Positions 12,575 to 25,599 are shown, counted from the stretch's first letter. The stretch: 64,000 nucleotides of DNA from Hymenopus coronatus (GCA_030762935.1 CM060900.1:438085259-438149258), one strand, 5' to 3'. The notes: generated from the letters alone by a model not told the origin. Program-made: numbers and translations.

Positions 12575-13110
12575 TTGAATGTCACGCCTCTCCTCCATCC
12601 GGGACCCAATGTATTCTAAGTATGCGGAGAGTCCGACTCAGCTGTGTGGAGTTGAAACAGCTCACTGTACACATGCCCCCGTATATATCCCCTTCACTTA
12701 TATCCCCACCATTGGCATCCATCCCGTTATAGATAATTGTGGACACGCTGAATAATTTCATTTGGTATATCCAGATATCTTCACTGAGAGTGTTTTTAAG
12801 TCTTGAATATTGTGTAGACACCCGCAGAAGACTTTCTCCTTGGGAGTGCCGTAAATCTGGAGACCGCGGCGGCCACAGGATTCTTCCGAATCATGAAATC
12901 AGTTACCTTGATAAGCATTAGCCCAGTTTAGGATTCGTGACCGGGCTGTGTGTTTTGCAGTTCCATATTGATAAAGAAATAAACTCAGCTGTTCAGTAAT
13001 GTAGAAATGCTCATGGGTGACATATTTGCTCTTCCGTGATCGTCTCCAATAAATATGGTCCCACAGTAACAATCGAAACTCCAATAACACAGCAGACAAC
13101 GGCGTTTTGG
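12575..13110 (-). pseudogene. Mariner-superfamily transposase, C-terminal relic
   Basis: Reading the minus strand, GTAKHTARSRILNW (12931-12969) corresponds to the DGAxxHTAR segment around the second catalytic residue, here with D lost. It is followed by remains of the PPRSPDL block near 12860, then HNIQDLKTLSEDIW near 12795-12815 and GMDANGG near 12705-12725. These match the order of the C-terminal half of IS630/Tc1/mariner transposases. Frames change several times and no start is visible. The N-terminal half is missing or unrecognisable. Confidence 0.62.
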
Positions 13111-13129
13111 TTTTATTCTCTGTTCTAGA

Positions 13130-14090
13130 CAGAAGTAATGGATTCGGTTTGTGTGTATATATACATTTATGTATTTATTTATTCAATTTACTAGTAACTG
13201 TTTTAGATAGGAGTTCACTTCTGCTGACATAACCTTGTAAGTAATTGTCTAATCGTGCTAGAACATATGTTGTAAAATTGTAACCTACTTTGCTAATTTA
13301 CTGCCCTCAACTCTTACGAACGTGCGATTTTATCAAACACACAACTCCATCTTAGTTCCGTATACAGAAGTACGGAATAATCCCAGTACCCTGCATGTGC
13401 ACAAACTGCTGGCTTCACGGAAATGGCGGCCTTCCCCAAGCTGCTGTACATGTTCTCCAACAATGCTATTGTTGCGAAAGCCTACTTCCACAGCGGATGG
13501 ACTTTAGTACCCACCGATCAATAATTCATGGTGAACAAGGCCCCACTAGCCCCCACTGTCGAATAACCGCAAGTGTACTATTTTACATGGAAAAACCTGC
13601 ACTATACACTTTTCCTTTCTTCTCCTCCCCATTTTCTTTACTTGATTTTAATTCTTAGGTATGCCACGTTCATTTTGTGTAACAGACATTGAAAATAATT
13701 TCCCAGTTGCCGACTATGTTCTTTATTGGTACACTGAAAGAAAGACTTCACACGATATATATACAATATACGCTTGTGTATTTTTATATATACTCCTCAG
13801 TATTTCTGGTGCGAATTAAATACGGATATATGTACTGTTTTACATTTAAGATAAACCTAAACTGAACGCGTAGAAGATTGAAAAGTGCATATAAATTGCA
13901 TAAACAGAATGGAAAGTTAAATTTATAACTGCAGGTATCTTCTGTGCCTGCTGAGACGATGTGAGGACAATATCTACAAACATTTTCAACTCTCTAAGAG
14001 TTATATTCGCAATGTAAACTTTGGTATCACCGAACTCTTGCCATATTACTAATAAGTCTACCAGCGTTTTCTTTCTTTCTTTCCTTCCTT
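13130..14090. other. No recognised feature
   Basis: AT-rich DNA with a plus-strand frame of 87 codons (13395-13658) that resembles nothing I know. I see no repeat boundaries. Confidence 0.55.
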
Positions 14091-14097
14091 GTTTCTT

Positions 14098-14905
14098 ACT
14101 CTAGCCCGTAGGTAAAATGTACATGGTTGGTAGAGGTGATGTTATATTCCACCCAAATACCGAGATTTCACCGGAAACATATGTTTTAGGGTCCCCTAAA
14201 TCCAAAAGAAAAAAAAGTTTTGTAAAAAGGTTCCTGTGTGTTGATTGTGTGTCTGTGGACAGTATAACTCCCTTACATACCAAACTCGGTATTTCATTTC
14301 AGTGTCTTCCACGGATGCGACACGAAGGTTTTCAGAACAACTCCCCAACTATCTTTACATTGAACATTTTTAGAAAATTTTGACTTATTCAAAAATAGCT
14401 GTACCGATTTTTATTAAAATAGCACAAGTTTAAGACTTTTTTGTGACAAACTAAATGCATATCTTGAAATTTCTGGGAATAGCCGTTAAGATCTCTTTAT
14501 TCTGGATTAATTTTTAAGTGGTAAATCGTAAAAGATAGACAACAACTTACTACACAAAAACCATAGATCTCGTTGAAACACACACTTTATGTATATACAG
14601 TTGAGCGTTTCCGAGATATTGTTTGTTATTAGTTTCAATTTTAAACAATTTAGATTTTCTCAAACGGGAAGTCATCTTTCGTTTCATCTCTCTTTTATTT
14701 TAGAGCTCACAATGGAAACAGAAGCGAATTTCATTTTTTTCACATAGTGGCCAGCTTGCAGAATATTTGAGTATCTTTTACCCTGGTGTAATCCCGTATT
14801 TAGCATGAACTAGAGGAAAGAATAATGTTTTTTAAGAATAGTTTGTATGTGGAAAAGTTAGAGAAAGTCGTGTGAATGGAACAAATCAGATGTTTGTGAA
14901 ATTTT
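14098..14905 (-). repeat. Family X, near full-length copy 3, reverse
   Basis: Its 3' tail is at 14098 (CGAGATTTCACCGGAAACAT at about 14160) and its 5' head near 14880, where GTCGTGTGAATGGAAC is the inverse of the head in copies at 56990 and 47470. The internal GGGAATAGCC block near 14475 is conserved. No CA tract remains; the equivalent site near 14240 is GTGTGTTGATTGTGTGTC. Confidence 0.82.
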
Positions 14906-15225
14906 TTGCATACGACACAGAGGCGGTAGACCCGATAATAAAGAATCAAGTGATAATTGGGAAAGTAAATTTGTGAAGAAAGGCTTCCTGGCCTGAGTTT
15001 AGGATGAATTAATAAATGAACGAATCGTCACTTTGATCGATAAGAGCTATGGTCTCCTATTCCAAAGGGTAGCCGGGTTCAGAGGACTTCGTTTGAACCG
15101 TTTTGGGAGAAATATAAGCTGACAAATACTTTGATATGAAAAGGTAGTTTGGAATGGAGACTGTGCAGAAATATTTATGCTCCATCCTTGAAAAACAAAT
15201 TAAAACAAATTTTCATAGTCGGCTT
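14906..15225. other. No recognised feature, possible tRNA-like scrap
   Basis: A segment at 15040-15085 (AAGAGCTATGGTCTCC, then AGCCGGGTTCAGAGG) has a faint tRNA-like look, but I cannot pair A and B boxes. The remainder is unremarkable. Confidence 0.4.
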
Positions 15226-15229
15226 ACCC

Positions 15230-15568
15230 TACCATGTTTAGCACTGACATCCCACTAGGACTTACAGGCGGAAGCATAGGGCTCAAAAGCCTGTCGGGGA
15301 GCCAACGGCACGAAACTGAAGGAGTGGTCAGATTGCAGCCAGGCATGAGCGTCAGGAAGTGGATGATATAAAATGCGAGCGAAATGATGATAAGAAAGGT
15401 GATGATGGAGCAATTAATGGAATGAGCGACGGGGAACCCGGAGGACCCGGAGATAACCCGCCCGGGCGCCGTTTCGTCCACCGCAAACCCCATATGCGGG
15501 CGCTTGGGGTCGAACCCGTGCAGCTTAGGTGGGCAGTGAGCTGTCTAACCACTCAGCCACGGTGCCGC
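15230..15568 (-). repeat. SINE family B, near full-length, reverse
   Basis: On the minus strand the head starts GCGGCACCGTGGCTGAGTGG (A-box) at 15568. GGGTTCGACCCCAAGCGCCC (B-box) follows, and then a conserved body: GGTGGACGAAACGGCGCCC, CCTCCGGGTTCCCCG, and CATTCCATTAATTGCTCC. The head resembles a class II (Leu/Ser-like) tRNA. The copy is about 340 bases and is the best family B template together with 59745-60065. The long open frames on both strands here are repeat by-products. Confidence 0.85.
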
Positions 15569-16229
15569 TTTTAAATTAAATATAAAGTTTAATGTTTATA
15601 GGAGTTACTATTTTTAGTGGTGACATTTACATATAGAATATTCTGATGGAATAAAATTAATAAGTAGGTGGTAGAAAGAGAAAATCATCGCAGTAATAGA
15701 ATAAAAAATTATATTCACAATTCATTATCGAATGCTAAAAGCACTTGAGCGATAAGCCTCCCAAAATGTTACATTCGGCTTCTGTATGGTTAATGCGTCC
15801 TCCATGTGTGTTCACTGTAGCATTGTGGCAAAACGTAGGTTACTCCGCTTCTCGCATGAAGAAAATATATTTTTAGCCTTCTCTTAATGATGTTGAATCA
15901 ATATATAGCTGCTATTTATTTTAGACATGCCTATTTCATAAACGACATTCGATACAGTTAATGTAATAGTGATTATGTTGCTTCTTTAAAGGGTTATTCT
16001 ACCGAAGAGCAATATGCTGCACACGAAAGCATGCGGTGCGTAGAATGGTATTCAAACGCACCAGGCACAAACAGTTCTCTCTCAGTGAAAAAATGGAATT
16101 TGCATGGTATGAAGAAAACTAGAAGTATTGTTAAGCAAACCAATGTATTGAAACATTTTTAGGAATCCAACTTTGGGCAAACTAGATTTTTTGGGAGGTA
16201 GGAACATTTTTTTATAATACTCAACACAT
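15569..16229. other. AT-rich DNA, possibly the 5' part of the adjacent Tc1-like relic
   Basis: From about 15990 onward the sequence may be the decayed 5' region of the transposase relic that is readable from 16230. I cannot recognise motifs in it. Confidence 0.4.
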
Positions 16230-16830
16230 CCTTCACAAACCTATCCAACAGGAAACTACCAATCGTAACTGGAATAAGGTGATATACTCAGACGAGGTAA
16301 AATTTTCTTCCTCACGTAAGGGAAATGTGATTGTTTATCGTCCAAAGCGGTAAAATTCCTGGCTTCACAGGTACACCATAGTCGCGTATCTGCATCGTTT
16401 TGGGGCTAAATATCAAGGGACGGTCTAGGAGTGCTGTGGCAGCTTGACGATACATGAACGGTGTGCAATACACGGCGAAACTCGATAATTTTTTGATTAC
16501 CTCTGTGTGTATGAGGTTTTCTGATGAAATTGTTGAATTTGTACAGAATAATCATCCTATCCATACATCTCGAAAGGTTTCAAATTGGCCTTAAGAAAGG
16601 TAGGATATCAGAGTGGTAGAATGTGAGAAAGTGGGGGTTGAGGTAAAAAGGGAGTTGCGCTTGCAGATTGACGAAGCATAAAATATGACTTCTAGGCAAA
16701 AATTCAAGAAACTTGGAATCTTGTAGCTTCTCGTTTCCATTACTGCAGACTTCGAGTTTTGTCTATACCCCGAAGATTGAGAGCAGTTATACGGGCTGAG
16801 GGCGATGCACACGATTTTAATTATGTTTAT
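16230..16830 (+). pseudogene. Tc1-like transposase relic
   Basis: Readable + strand pieces in order are a block with YSDEVKFSSSRKGN (first catalytic D at 16291), RVSASFWG near 16385, FVQNNHPIHTSRKVSNW near 16535-16590, and WNLVASRFHYCR with SIPRRLRAVI near 16710-16795. This matches the block order of a Tc1-like transposase group common in arthropods. The second catalytic D appears as N (VQNN for VQDN), and frames shift repeatedly. The PDLNPIE block is lost, apparently with the sequence between 16595 and 16690. Confidence 0.75.
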
Positions 16831-19659
16831 TATTTGTGTTTTTGTTTTAAAAGATAACAGTTTATTTACATATATACTTTTTAGTTATTTAACACGAATG
16901 TTAGTAGAATTATGCTTTTGAGGCATAGGTAGGCCTATAACTTCAAATGCCAAAGTTATAGTAATACAATATTATGTTCTACACACCCAGTCATAAAAAA
17001 AATAAAAAAACTTAAAAAGATGTCAAGCTGTGCAATATTTCACCTAGGAATTTGTGAGTGAAAGCAATGCCTTAACTTTTGGGCATCCGGAATGTTGTGT
17101 TGTGAGTTGTTTTCAGTGCTCATAAGTTAAGCATTACGCTGTCAGTCACGGAGTATTGTACAGTATTTTGGTGTACATTGTGAACACAGCTTTTACGAAG
17201 AGTCTCTTGGATCGAAACATGGAATTTGGCGATTACTCATTTTTTGTGTCGACGGCTGTATATATGCGCTATAGAAAGTAATTACTACTTGCCAAGGTTT
17301 TCAATTAAAATCAACCTGAAAGTTCTGACAAAGTTCCATTGTTACAACACTTTTCCTATAAAAATGTCAATCGCTGATTTGGCTACATCAAAATTGTCAG
17401 ATTAATCTAACAGGACCCAAATTCTGAAGCATACAGCTATAGGTAATATAACATATGCTAAATTACGCCACCACACAGTTAAGAAATTGCGAGATGTCTC
17501 TGTTTGTAATGTGGATAAATTCTGTTCTAGGGGGAAGAGAAAAAAAATCAGCAAAGGAATAAACATTTCGTAAAATGTGACCAGTAGATACTAAAATGCC
17601 TAAAATTAAAGAAGAATGCAACATAAAATTGAGTAATTTTCATTTCTTGTGGCGAGACGAATTCATAAACCATGGGACATTTCGTGAGGTGTCTCAGAAA
17701 CAAGATGACATTTCATCAACTTTCGAGTTCTAATGATTATTTATTTGCAGACCAGGAAATTGTGCTATGTGCTAGTTATGCAGAGTGGGAGGTGAATAAG
17801 TGTAAATAATTTTATGTTTAGTAGAGATCAATGCGCATTACCCATTCACGTATATCATTAAATGAGGCATAGGTTTCGAGGTCTAATGTATTTTGAATGG
17901 CTCTGCGTCATGTCTGTCCTGTGTTTACAGACATCACGCAACGGCCAGCTCCTGTGTTTAGTACAACTCGCACACCGCCAATCTGCATTCACGTGGTTCA
18001 CAGTGAGGAAACCATCTCAGTTGCACACTTTCCTTTACACAATGAATTGTTTTACATAATATGCTGATGTAGCGAATATTCGTTTAATTTACGCCGCAAC
18101 TGGGAAATCTGTGCTCATAGGGGACTGTATCATCGGTGATTTTTAATTCGTCATCTTCCGAAATGAGGCGCGTTCACTGCAGTGTATCAAAGGATCTGTG
18201 ATATAGCTTCTCTTAATTCCCGATTTGAAGATTTCTTAAATTTTGAGATTTAATTTTAATTTCTCAACTTTGTAAGAGCAATGACTGTGATTTAACAATT
18301 TAAAGAATAGAAGCATATCACCGAACGTCGTTAAATTTTCCTAATGAACATAACTTTAGAAATTTCGAAAAAAAGCTGCAAATGTTGGATCATGCATCGT
18401 CCTCAAACCCTGATACAAAGATCTGGAGTTATTCACCTCCCAGCCTATATGCGAATATATTAGCATGCCTTTATATGTGTTGTAATCAACGTTGACTTTA
18501 CTATTATTGCTGCGTGACTCTGACGCAACCCTAGCTCTTCTCTTTGCGTCTTTTGCTTCGCCAGCAGGAAAACGACGCACAGCATATTACGAAATTTTCT
18601 TGAAGCAAGAACGGGCCTGATAACGTGGATAATGCAAATGAACGCTGGGTGTTAGAATGCTAAAACTCGTAAATTCCATGTGCTTCCCAACTGCTCCAAC
18701 TTTTCCAATTATGGACATGAAAACCTTCTGCTGCTGCTGTTACGTATTTAAGAAAGTTTAATCGCTGAAGGCAAGACAATGGCATTCAATGAAATATCTT
18801 CTAGAAGAACAGAATCTATAATTAACAGCCATCGCGGAAACATATCCTGAAAATGTGAGCAGTCTCACACAGAGCTCGAAAAAGTTAATAAGAAGCATTT
18901 TATAATTTGGGACAGAGTAATTTTCTAAGATAACCCGGGGCTGTATCCGCATGCTAAACTATTAAAACCTTTATACCAATTTAAGGAACACTAGAGCCGA
19001 TTTTTTTTTTCACTTTTTTAATTTGAAAGTATTTACTTCAAAATTGTGACACTTAATACTCGGAAATAAGGAAATTGCTGTGGAAAATCTGAAAGCTCAA
19101 GGTCAAATAGTTTCTCAGATTATACAATGAAATATTTAATTAAGAAAACAATTCAAACTTTAAATTGTCTTGCGTTTACATATCTTTATGATAATGAAAT
19201 GTTTTGATACTTTCTTATAGTGAAAATAAATGTAAGCATTGATGTAAGTTGACGTTGTTTTTTTTAGAGAAATAAATTCTTGTTTTTATGATGTTGGTAT
19301 TAAAATTGTCCTTATTTTTTTTTTCAGTATAAATTAATTATTTTTGAGCCACTGAAAAAGGAATATAAAATGCATACTTCTATCTTTAAATACTTTACTT
19401 AAGGTGTAGTATATTCTCTTCGAATATATGAAGATAAATTATCATAAGTAATATAATGAGAGTTCCAACTTTTATCTGGAGAGTTGTATTTAATAAGACT
19501 ATTTTGTGAACAGAATAACAATTATTAGCCAATATGGACACGAATAATATTCCTAATATCCCATTTGTCTTGACGTATATTTGCACCAAAATCACTGCAA
19601 CTTGATGTCCATATCATAAACCATGGCGTAGTTGCTTACTGAATTCGTTGAACTGATTC

Positions 19660-19660
<1 letters not shown>
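16831..19660. other. No recognised feature
   Basis: AT-rich sequence with short chance frames. A 25-base scrap near 17262-17290 resembles the tail of family X, and two short segments near 17068 and 17122 contain inverted CTTAACTT / AAGTTAAG words. None is long enough to call. Confidence 0.5.

Positions 19661-19661
<1 letters not shown>

Positions 19662-19699
<38 letters not shown>
19662..19699. repeat. (CT)n microsatellite
   Basis: A perfect CT dinucleotide tract of about 38 bases. Confidence 0.95.
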
Positions 19700-19701
<2 letters not shown>

Positions 19702-20221
19702 TGTTTTAAGTATTCTGCGGCTTTGAGTTGTCAATATGTCTATTTCAGCGATAGTCCTTTCTCCAAAACGTTTTGAAACTTCCGCCAATATGTACGGGAA
19801 TATCACTGCTCACTGATACTATTATTATGAGAGGAACATCAGTTCAAAGAGAAAAAATATGCACGTGGATACGATAAATTTAGAAAAACAATTGCTCGTG
19901 GGTGTGATAAAAAAAAATTAAGTGCAGAATTCCAATTGGTTGGAGTTTTACGCGTCAATGTATCGTACAATACCGAGTCGAAGTCAAGACGATAGCCGCT
20001 ATAGGAGTTGCCACAGTGTGTTTGAAACACACGTTCTTGGCTTTGGTCCCTACGCGACCCGACATATGTTGGCTAATTGTTCCCAAAAGGTTGAGTATGT
20101 AACCCGCGAAGAGATTTCCGGAATCGCACACAAGGGAGTACACGACGCATTGACACATTGCTTTTAAACCTGCCTCACATATTGGTACAAAATATTACAT
20201 CCAACAATACGATTCGAAATG

Positions 20222-20980
20222 ATCACATTTCTGTGTCAAATAGATATAATAAAACATTTTATGTGTAATATAGCATCTTTGACCACATCTAGCTGTGACA
20301 TACTTCTGTGATAATTGTTATACCCACCATAACACCTTTGATCATATCTGTGATTAAAAAATAAAATGACTGACGTTACGAATGTTCAGGACAGCCAAAC
20401 CACTCGTTTCCTATTATGAAGCACATAAAATGCTTCACAATTCAAAACATATTATAAAAAGAGAGAAATATATAAAAGTGTAGCAGAAGCCATTATGAAG
20501 TGCATGAAGAATGTGGGGATAATGATGCGAGGAAAAACATAAATGCATTGGGAAGCCAATATTTAGAACAATAAAATGAAAATTATTATGAAGGCCATTA
20601 AGTACCATTTTTCCTACTGGCTTTGTTATTCATACTCATAAATGCAGTATTATTTCACATTCTTTAAGAAATGGACTTATTGTGGTTCAAGTTTTAGGTT
20701 AGGTTATGTGAAAATGTTGCACATGAATGGAATAGAAACTTAAAGTAAATTTATTCATACATATTCAATATAATGACACAACTAACATTCTAAACAGAAC
20801 AAAATAGGAACCATAATTATAGCTGATGGTGTTAACTGTTAGATATGCTTTCTAAATATAAGGTAATATAACAAAATATGTGATAAAAGGTTTGACGTAG
20901 TGTAATATACTCGACAGTTTTAATGTGATCACAATATGTGATCAAATGTTTTATCATATTCTGTGACACAGAAATGTGAT
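20222..20980. mobile_element. Candidate non-autonomous element with inverted ends
   Basis: ATCACATTTCTGTGTCA at 20222 recurs inverted, ending at 20980, and the match continues through an AATAAAACATTT-type segment for about 38 bases. The word TGATCACA and its inverse are repeated inside the right end (20928-20945), and GTGTAATATAG occurs near both ends. The interior has no open frame. These are traits of a miniature DNA transposon, but no target duplication is clear, so the boundaries are approximate. Confidence 0.5.
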
Positions 20981-21375
20981 AGTGTAATATAGACCTTAAA
21001 AATATGATTAATGTTAAGATAGGCTTAAAAACTGAACTACAATGTATGAATTACTTTGTTAGAGAAAAATAACAAATTTTCAAATGTTGTCACTTTTTGA
21101 TAGACCTTAAATAGTCTCACTACTCCGTCAGGTCCAGCGAAGAGTATCCCAGTTCCCTTGGAAACCTCAACTAATCTTCTTTTGCTGGAATCTCCGTTAC
21201 CCGGCACCCAATTTAATGCAAAGGGTGTCACGAGGGACTCGCGGGGTTGCAAGACTTGACCAGGGCCTGTCAAGGGACTTCAAGCTCGCTTGGCTATCAG
21301 AGAACTTTCGAATATATCTTACCTTTGTAGTCCATTCTGATACATTCCCAAGCATTAGCTTGGATTGCAATTATA

Positions 21376-22054
21376 CGAGGACCATCCGGAAAGTGACAGC
21401 CGATTTGGCATAACGGAAGATATCAACATAAAACTTTATTTACAAAGTTTCAGTGCCTTGCTCTATTTCTTATCGCAATCTCATTCTGTTAAGATGTTTA
21501 TTATCACGTTGTAGCAGGTTTTCAATGCCGATGTTATACTTTTCTACCACCAATGAACTTATTCGATTTTGAATGTACAGAATGTTCGGCCAATCGAATT
21601 TTATAGGAAAATGACGCAAGTGTACAGTGATAATACAATAAGCGAGTCTTCAGCGAGAAAAGTTCATATAATTTACGAGTAATCAAGGATGAACCAGTGT
21701 GTACGAAAACGACCGGAGTGAAAGTTCAATAATTCTTATGGAGGAGTGTTAACAAAAGAATTCAGAAAACCCGGTGTTTCACTTTGGACACCGTGCATGA
21801 TTTTTTGGATAGAAAAGTTTTCCCTGTATGAAGACCTCAAAGTGGCAGTGACATCTTGGCTCAGATCTTTGGCGGTGGAAAAGATCTGCATAGAAAAACC
21901 GGTACCACGTGGCAATAAATACCCTAATAGCAACGACGATAACGTTAAAAAATAAGAGTAAGGTACTGTAAGTTTGTAAATGAAGTTTTGTGTTGATAAC
22001 TTTCATTATAACTTAGTTATGCTAAATCTTCTGCCACTTTCTGGATAGCCCTCG
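21376..22054 (+). mobile_element. Mariner element, internally deleted, with intact ends
   Basis: The ends are inverted repeats of about 35 bases. The left begins CGAGGACCATCCGGAAAGTG and the right ends GGATAGCCCTCG. TA flanks both sides (21374-21375 and 22055-22056), the mariner target. Inside, QVYSDNTISESSARK near 21617-21663 matches the N-terminal region of a mariner transposase. YEDLKVAVTSWLRSLA through PVPRGNKYPNSNDD (about 21826-21945) matches the extreme C-terminus. The catalytic core between them is gone. At 679 bases it is about half the size of a complete mariner. Confidence 0.85.
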
Positions 22055-22056
22055 TA

Positions 22057-22385
22057 TGGCAAATAGTCCCAAGCTGAAACAACTAGGAATAGTTTTGTTA
22101 ACAGCATTTTCACTTATATTTAAATATAAAGCTACAATAACAATATTGCATGTTTTCAGGCTGAGCACTGGACATTGCACATATTAAATGGAACAAGCAT
22201 AAAGCAAAAAACAGCATACTTGTTTATGTGATATCCTAGCTCAAGGCAACAATCCGGAGGCAACTGCCATCCAAGGAAATACATATTTGGCCTACTATAA
22301 AACCTGAAAGCAAGCGGTTTTATTGATTGATAACATTACATTTAATAATAGGCAAACATATTGTTAACAAACTTAACTAGAAGTT
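22057..22385. other. No recognised feature
   Basis: AT-rich sequence without a recognisable gene or repeat. Confidence 0.55.
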
Positions 22386-22389
22386 GAGA

Positions 22390-22560
22390 AATTTAATGCC
22401 GCGCCAGCATGTTGCCGTGGTAGCTTAGTGGTAGAGCAACCGGCTAGAGACCGGGAGATCCATGGTTTAAATCCCAGCTATGACATTGAATTTTTCAGTC
22501 TGACTCTCTACCTATCCAACTCCTGCCTTATACACGGCTAGTGTGAAAAAATAATTAAAT
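22390..22560 (+). repeat. SINE family A, best copy
   Basis: The head reads TTGCCGTGGTAGCTTAGTGG (A-box) with the B-box GGTTTAAATCCC. A tail follows with TTGAATTTTTCAGTCTGACT, CCAACTCCTGCCTTATACAC and GGCTAGTGTG. The 3' end runs into an AATTAAATAATTAG simple sequence, as expected for a SINE tail. It shares its tail with the copies at 3715 and 3978. Confidence 0.8.
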
Positions 22561-22658
22561 AATTAGATAGAATGGTCTCTAGGATTATTGGTTTAAAAGA
22601 TGAACTGTATTTAAGTTACAATCCATATCTCCTCATATCAGTATTAGGAATAGCCGGG

Positions 22659-22755
22659 GTGTATTGCATGTTGCAAGTAAACTCCTGTGACATGCCATAA
22701 TCACTGCTTTGTTTGCGCGCACACAAATTGGGACAGCTTGGTGTATGGTGTAGGT
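22659..22755 (+). repeat. Short repeat shared with 1588-1690
   Basis: This is a diverged second copy, with TGTATTGCATGTTGCA, ACTCCTGTGAC and GCGCACACAAATTGGGACAG, in the same orientation as the first. Confidence 0.55.
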
Positions 22756-22979
22756 GAGAACAGAAGTAAGTATACAGGTGTGTAGTAAGCATATATGTTT
22801 ATTGGACAGTATAAATAAAATTAATAAACTAAAAAATCAATATGTGATTTACAGACCTAGGAAGTTCGTACCAATTTCCTTATGCAGAGTAAGGGCGGCC
22901 AGGGTTGGCAATACCATGCGGTGCTACTTGTGTGAGCAAAGGTCAACATAGTGTGCAACCCATTACTGCAAAACAGCTA

Positions 22980-25560
22980 TCACTGCATAACACAGAATCA
23001 CGTCAGTAGGAAAGCGTTCGAATAATGACTTTTTATGCTCAAATGCGAGCAAAATTAATTTGTTTTACAACCATAGTATTTTCTAGCACTGTACTTATTC
23101 AGAAGCAGATGGCAGTTATGCATCCGTAGTAAACAAACTGTTAAACATTAGTAACAGAACACTTCACAGAAACACATTATTAATTGCAAATGTGTTCAGA
23201 AAGCTACCCACAACTATCACATTGCTATAGTCAAGTGGTATGGAGCTGAACTGAATCTGTGTGGCATGTAGAAGAACTGTCACGATGGATCTACCAATCC
23301 ACGAGTATCCTACCTGAAATAAAGATGAAAATGAAAAGTGTAAATGGAAAGAATGTAGGGTTCAGTGTGATGTATCGCATACAAGCTGCACTTTTAGATC
23401 TTAATAAATGCTATTTGCTTGGTGACGCTGATACACCATGCGAAGTGGAACGAACTTTTTTGCATTACTAACCTTGTTTGTTGGAGAGTAGAATAGGTTT
23501 TCATTTGATAGGCTTCAGAAGTACCTATAGTTTTCAGTAATGCAGCTGCAGATGAGTAAACAACGTTTAATTCCTGTTTTCGTTATTACCTGGTAAGAAT
23601 CTGAAGATATTTAAGAAATTTGTTTTATTATTTGGATATTATTTAACATTAGATCGTACATTTTAATCCGTGTTATAATTGCTTGGGTGCTTTCATAATG
23701 GACATATATAGAAATCACTTAGATTGTATGTTGTGGATAATTATCTTAATAGGTGTGCTTATATGGATGTCTCACAAGTCATTTTTGTTCTCTAGAGACA
23801 GTACTGTATACTTGACAACAGGTTTGTTTACCTGTCCCCCCTGCGTTGTTTTCAATGACTTGTTTTGATGTGGCAAGGTGGTCAGTCGCAAACTATATAC
23901 AGAACGGTACGAACTTCCTAGCTCTGATGATTTACATACGTGGCAAACTATTGCAATGGATGACAATATATTTTCTGAATATATCAAACGCAAAGTGTCT
24001 TCCATTGGAATTCGTAACTTTAGAACAGGCTGCACACGTAGGTACTTATGCTCTTGCTTAGGGTGAATGATCGGCAGTGCTTGGGGAGGGGGAAGTCGCT
24101 ATGTAACCCTTGTGTACGTAACTAGTTTTCAGCCAGTGTGTCACGAAATCGCAACCGTGTTCGAAGCGTAGTGATGATGCTATGACTTATACTACCATCA
24201 CAGTGCTGAAAATTAGAAACTTTCAATGACCTTAAACAGCAAAACAACCTACACCATCATACTACTCATGATCAACACAAGTAAAATGGGCCATATTTTC
24301 CCGGATATTTATTTCCGGGGATGTAATTACCGAAACATTTGCATTAGTTTCGAACCAATTCCCTCTCCTGTTGTAAAATCAGGCACATTTTAAACACCCG
24401 GTATTTATGATCCTGTAGTTTATTCTTTTGGTCTCCCTTTCAATTCAACCGATTAGTTAGGCTATGAAATCTAAAGAGAATAAACAGATGAAAAGTAGTT
24501 ACATCAGGTGTTATTTTACTTTTGTAGATTACAGTCATAAACATATTGGTTATATAGAAAGAAAACATGCTGATACAGTGTTGCACAAAAATCAATTGCG
24601 AAAATATGAAGAGAGGGTAGTATTTTTATATAATCGTTTTAGCGATTAAGGCAAATTACGTATGTTTAATTTATCTTTCAATTGGGACTACAGTGTTACA
24701 AAATACCATCTTGTTACCAAGATACATTAGCAGTTCTGTCATCAATAACAGGTGACTATAACTAAAGTATTAATACATTAGTCCTTGCACGTAAACTTTA
24801 ACACAAAGTAGCTATGACAGTTACGACCGTAATATGAAGATAATGGTTTGTCGCTCCACTAGGCAGTATATACCTTCCTCAAAATCATTACAAACTTCAT
24901 TCTAGCGGAACGCGCTTTAGTGTACACTGATGTGCATAAATATTGCCACATTCCCCTAGATCATAACAATCTCTTTCGCCCATAAAGTTTCTAGCTTTTG
25001 GTAAGCAACAATTGACTCCACTCAGCCACTATCCGCACTCTCTGCGACTAGCCTGTAAAATCATTTAGACACAGAAATGAACCAAATGAATGATGTTATA
25101 ATTTGTGAAAGGAATGGGGTGGTTTGGATACCGCCTCTCTGAAAAAGCTGCGCTATGATTGATACGAAAGGAATGGCCAAACCTATTTCGGCCTTTTAGC
25201 AAGGTTTGCCACACCATACCGTCGACTACAACCCTTTTTTTGAACTTGCCTATATATTTAAAAACATAAATAAAAAAAAAAAAACTGAACCAGCTGAAAA
25301 CATGCACCTGTTGTCAAAAATATACATACCATACACTGCGATTACAGGTGAATGCAAAGGTTATATAGTGAAAGTATATAGAACGCGTAATTCGGTATTT
25401 TAAAGGAAATGACGATCTGAGTGATACTCTTGTGTATACTCGTAGTTTTATTTTTTTTCTTCCAAATTATAAACCCGAATGTACTCTGAATTTATAGATG
25501 TTTAATATAAATGCATTACTTTTTTCACCGCCCTGCAAACAATGCATCATGTCAAATATT
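22980..25560. other. No recognised feature
   Basis: No domain, RNA or transposon end is recognised. Short frames near 23683-24066 and 24464-24649 show no family resemblance. The region 25060-25230 is slightly GC-richer, but unidentified. Confidence 0.55.
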
Positions 25561-25599
25561 TTTATATTGCTACTCGAAGGAAGTCGCATTGTACACACG

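Noticed and set aside
17060..17140. Inverted CTTAACTT / AAGTTAAG words resembling the ends of the Tc1 element at 8501
   Set aside because: The matches are about 15 bases with mismatches and no TA flanks, which could occur by chance in AT-rich DNA.
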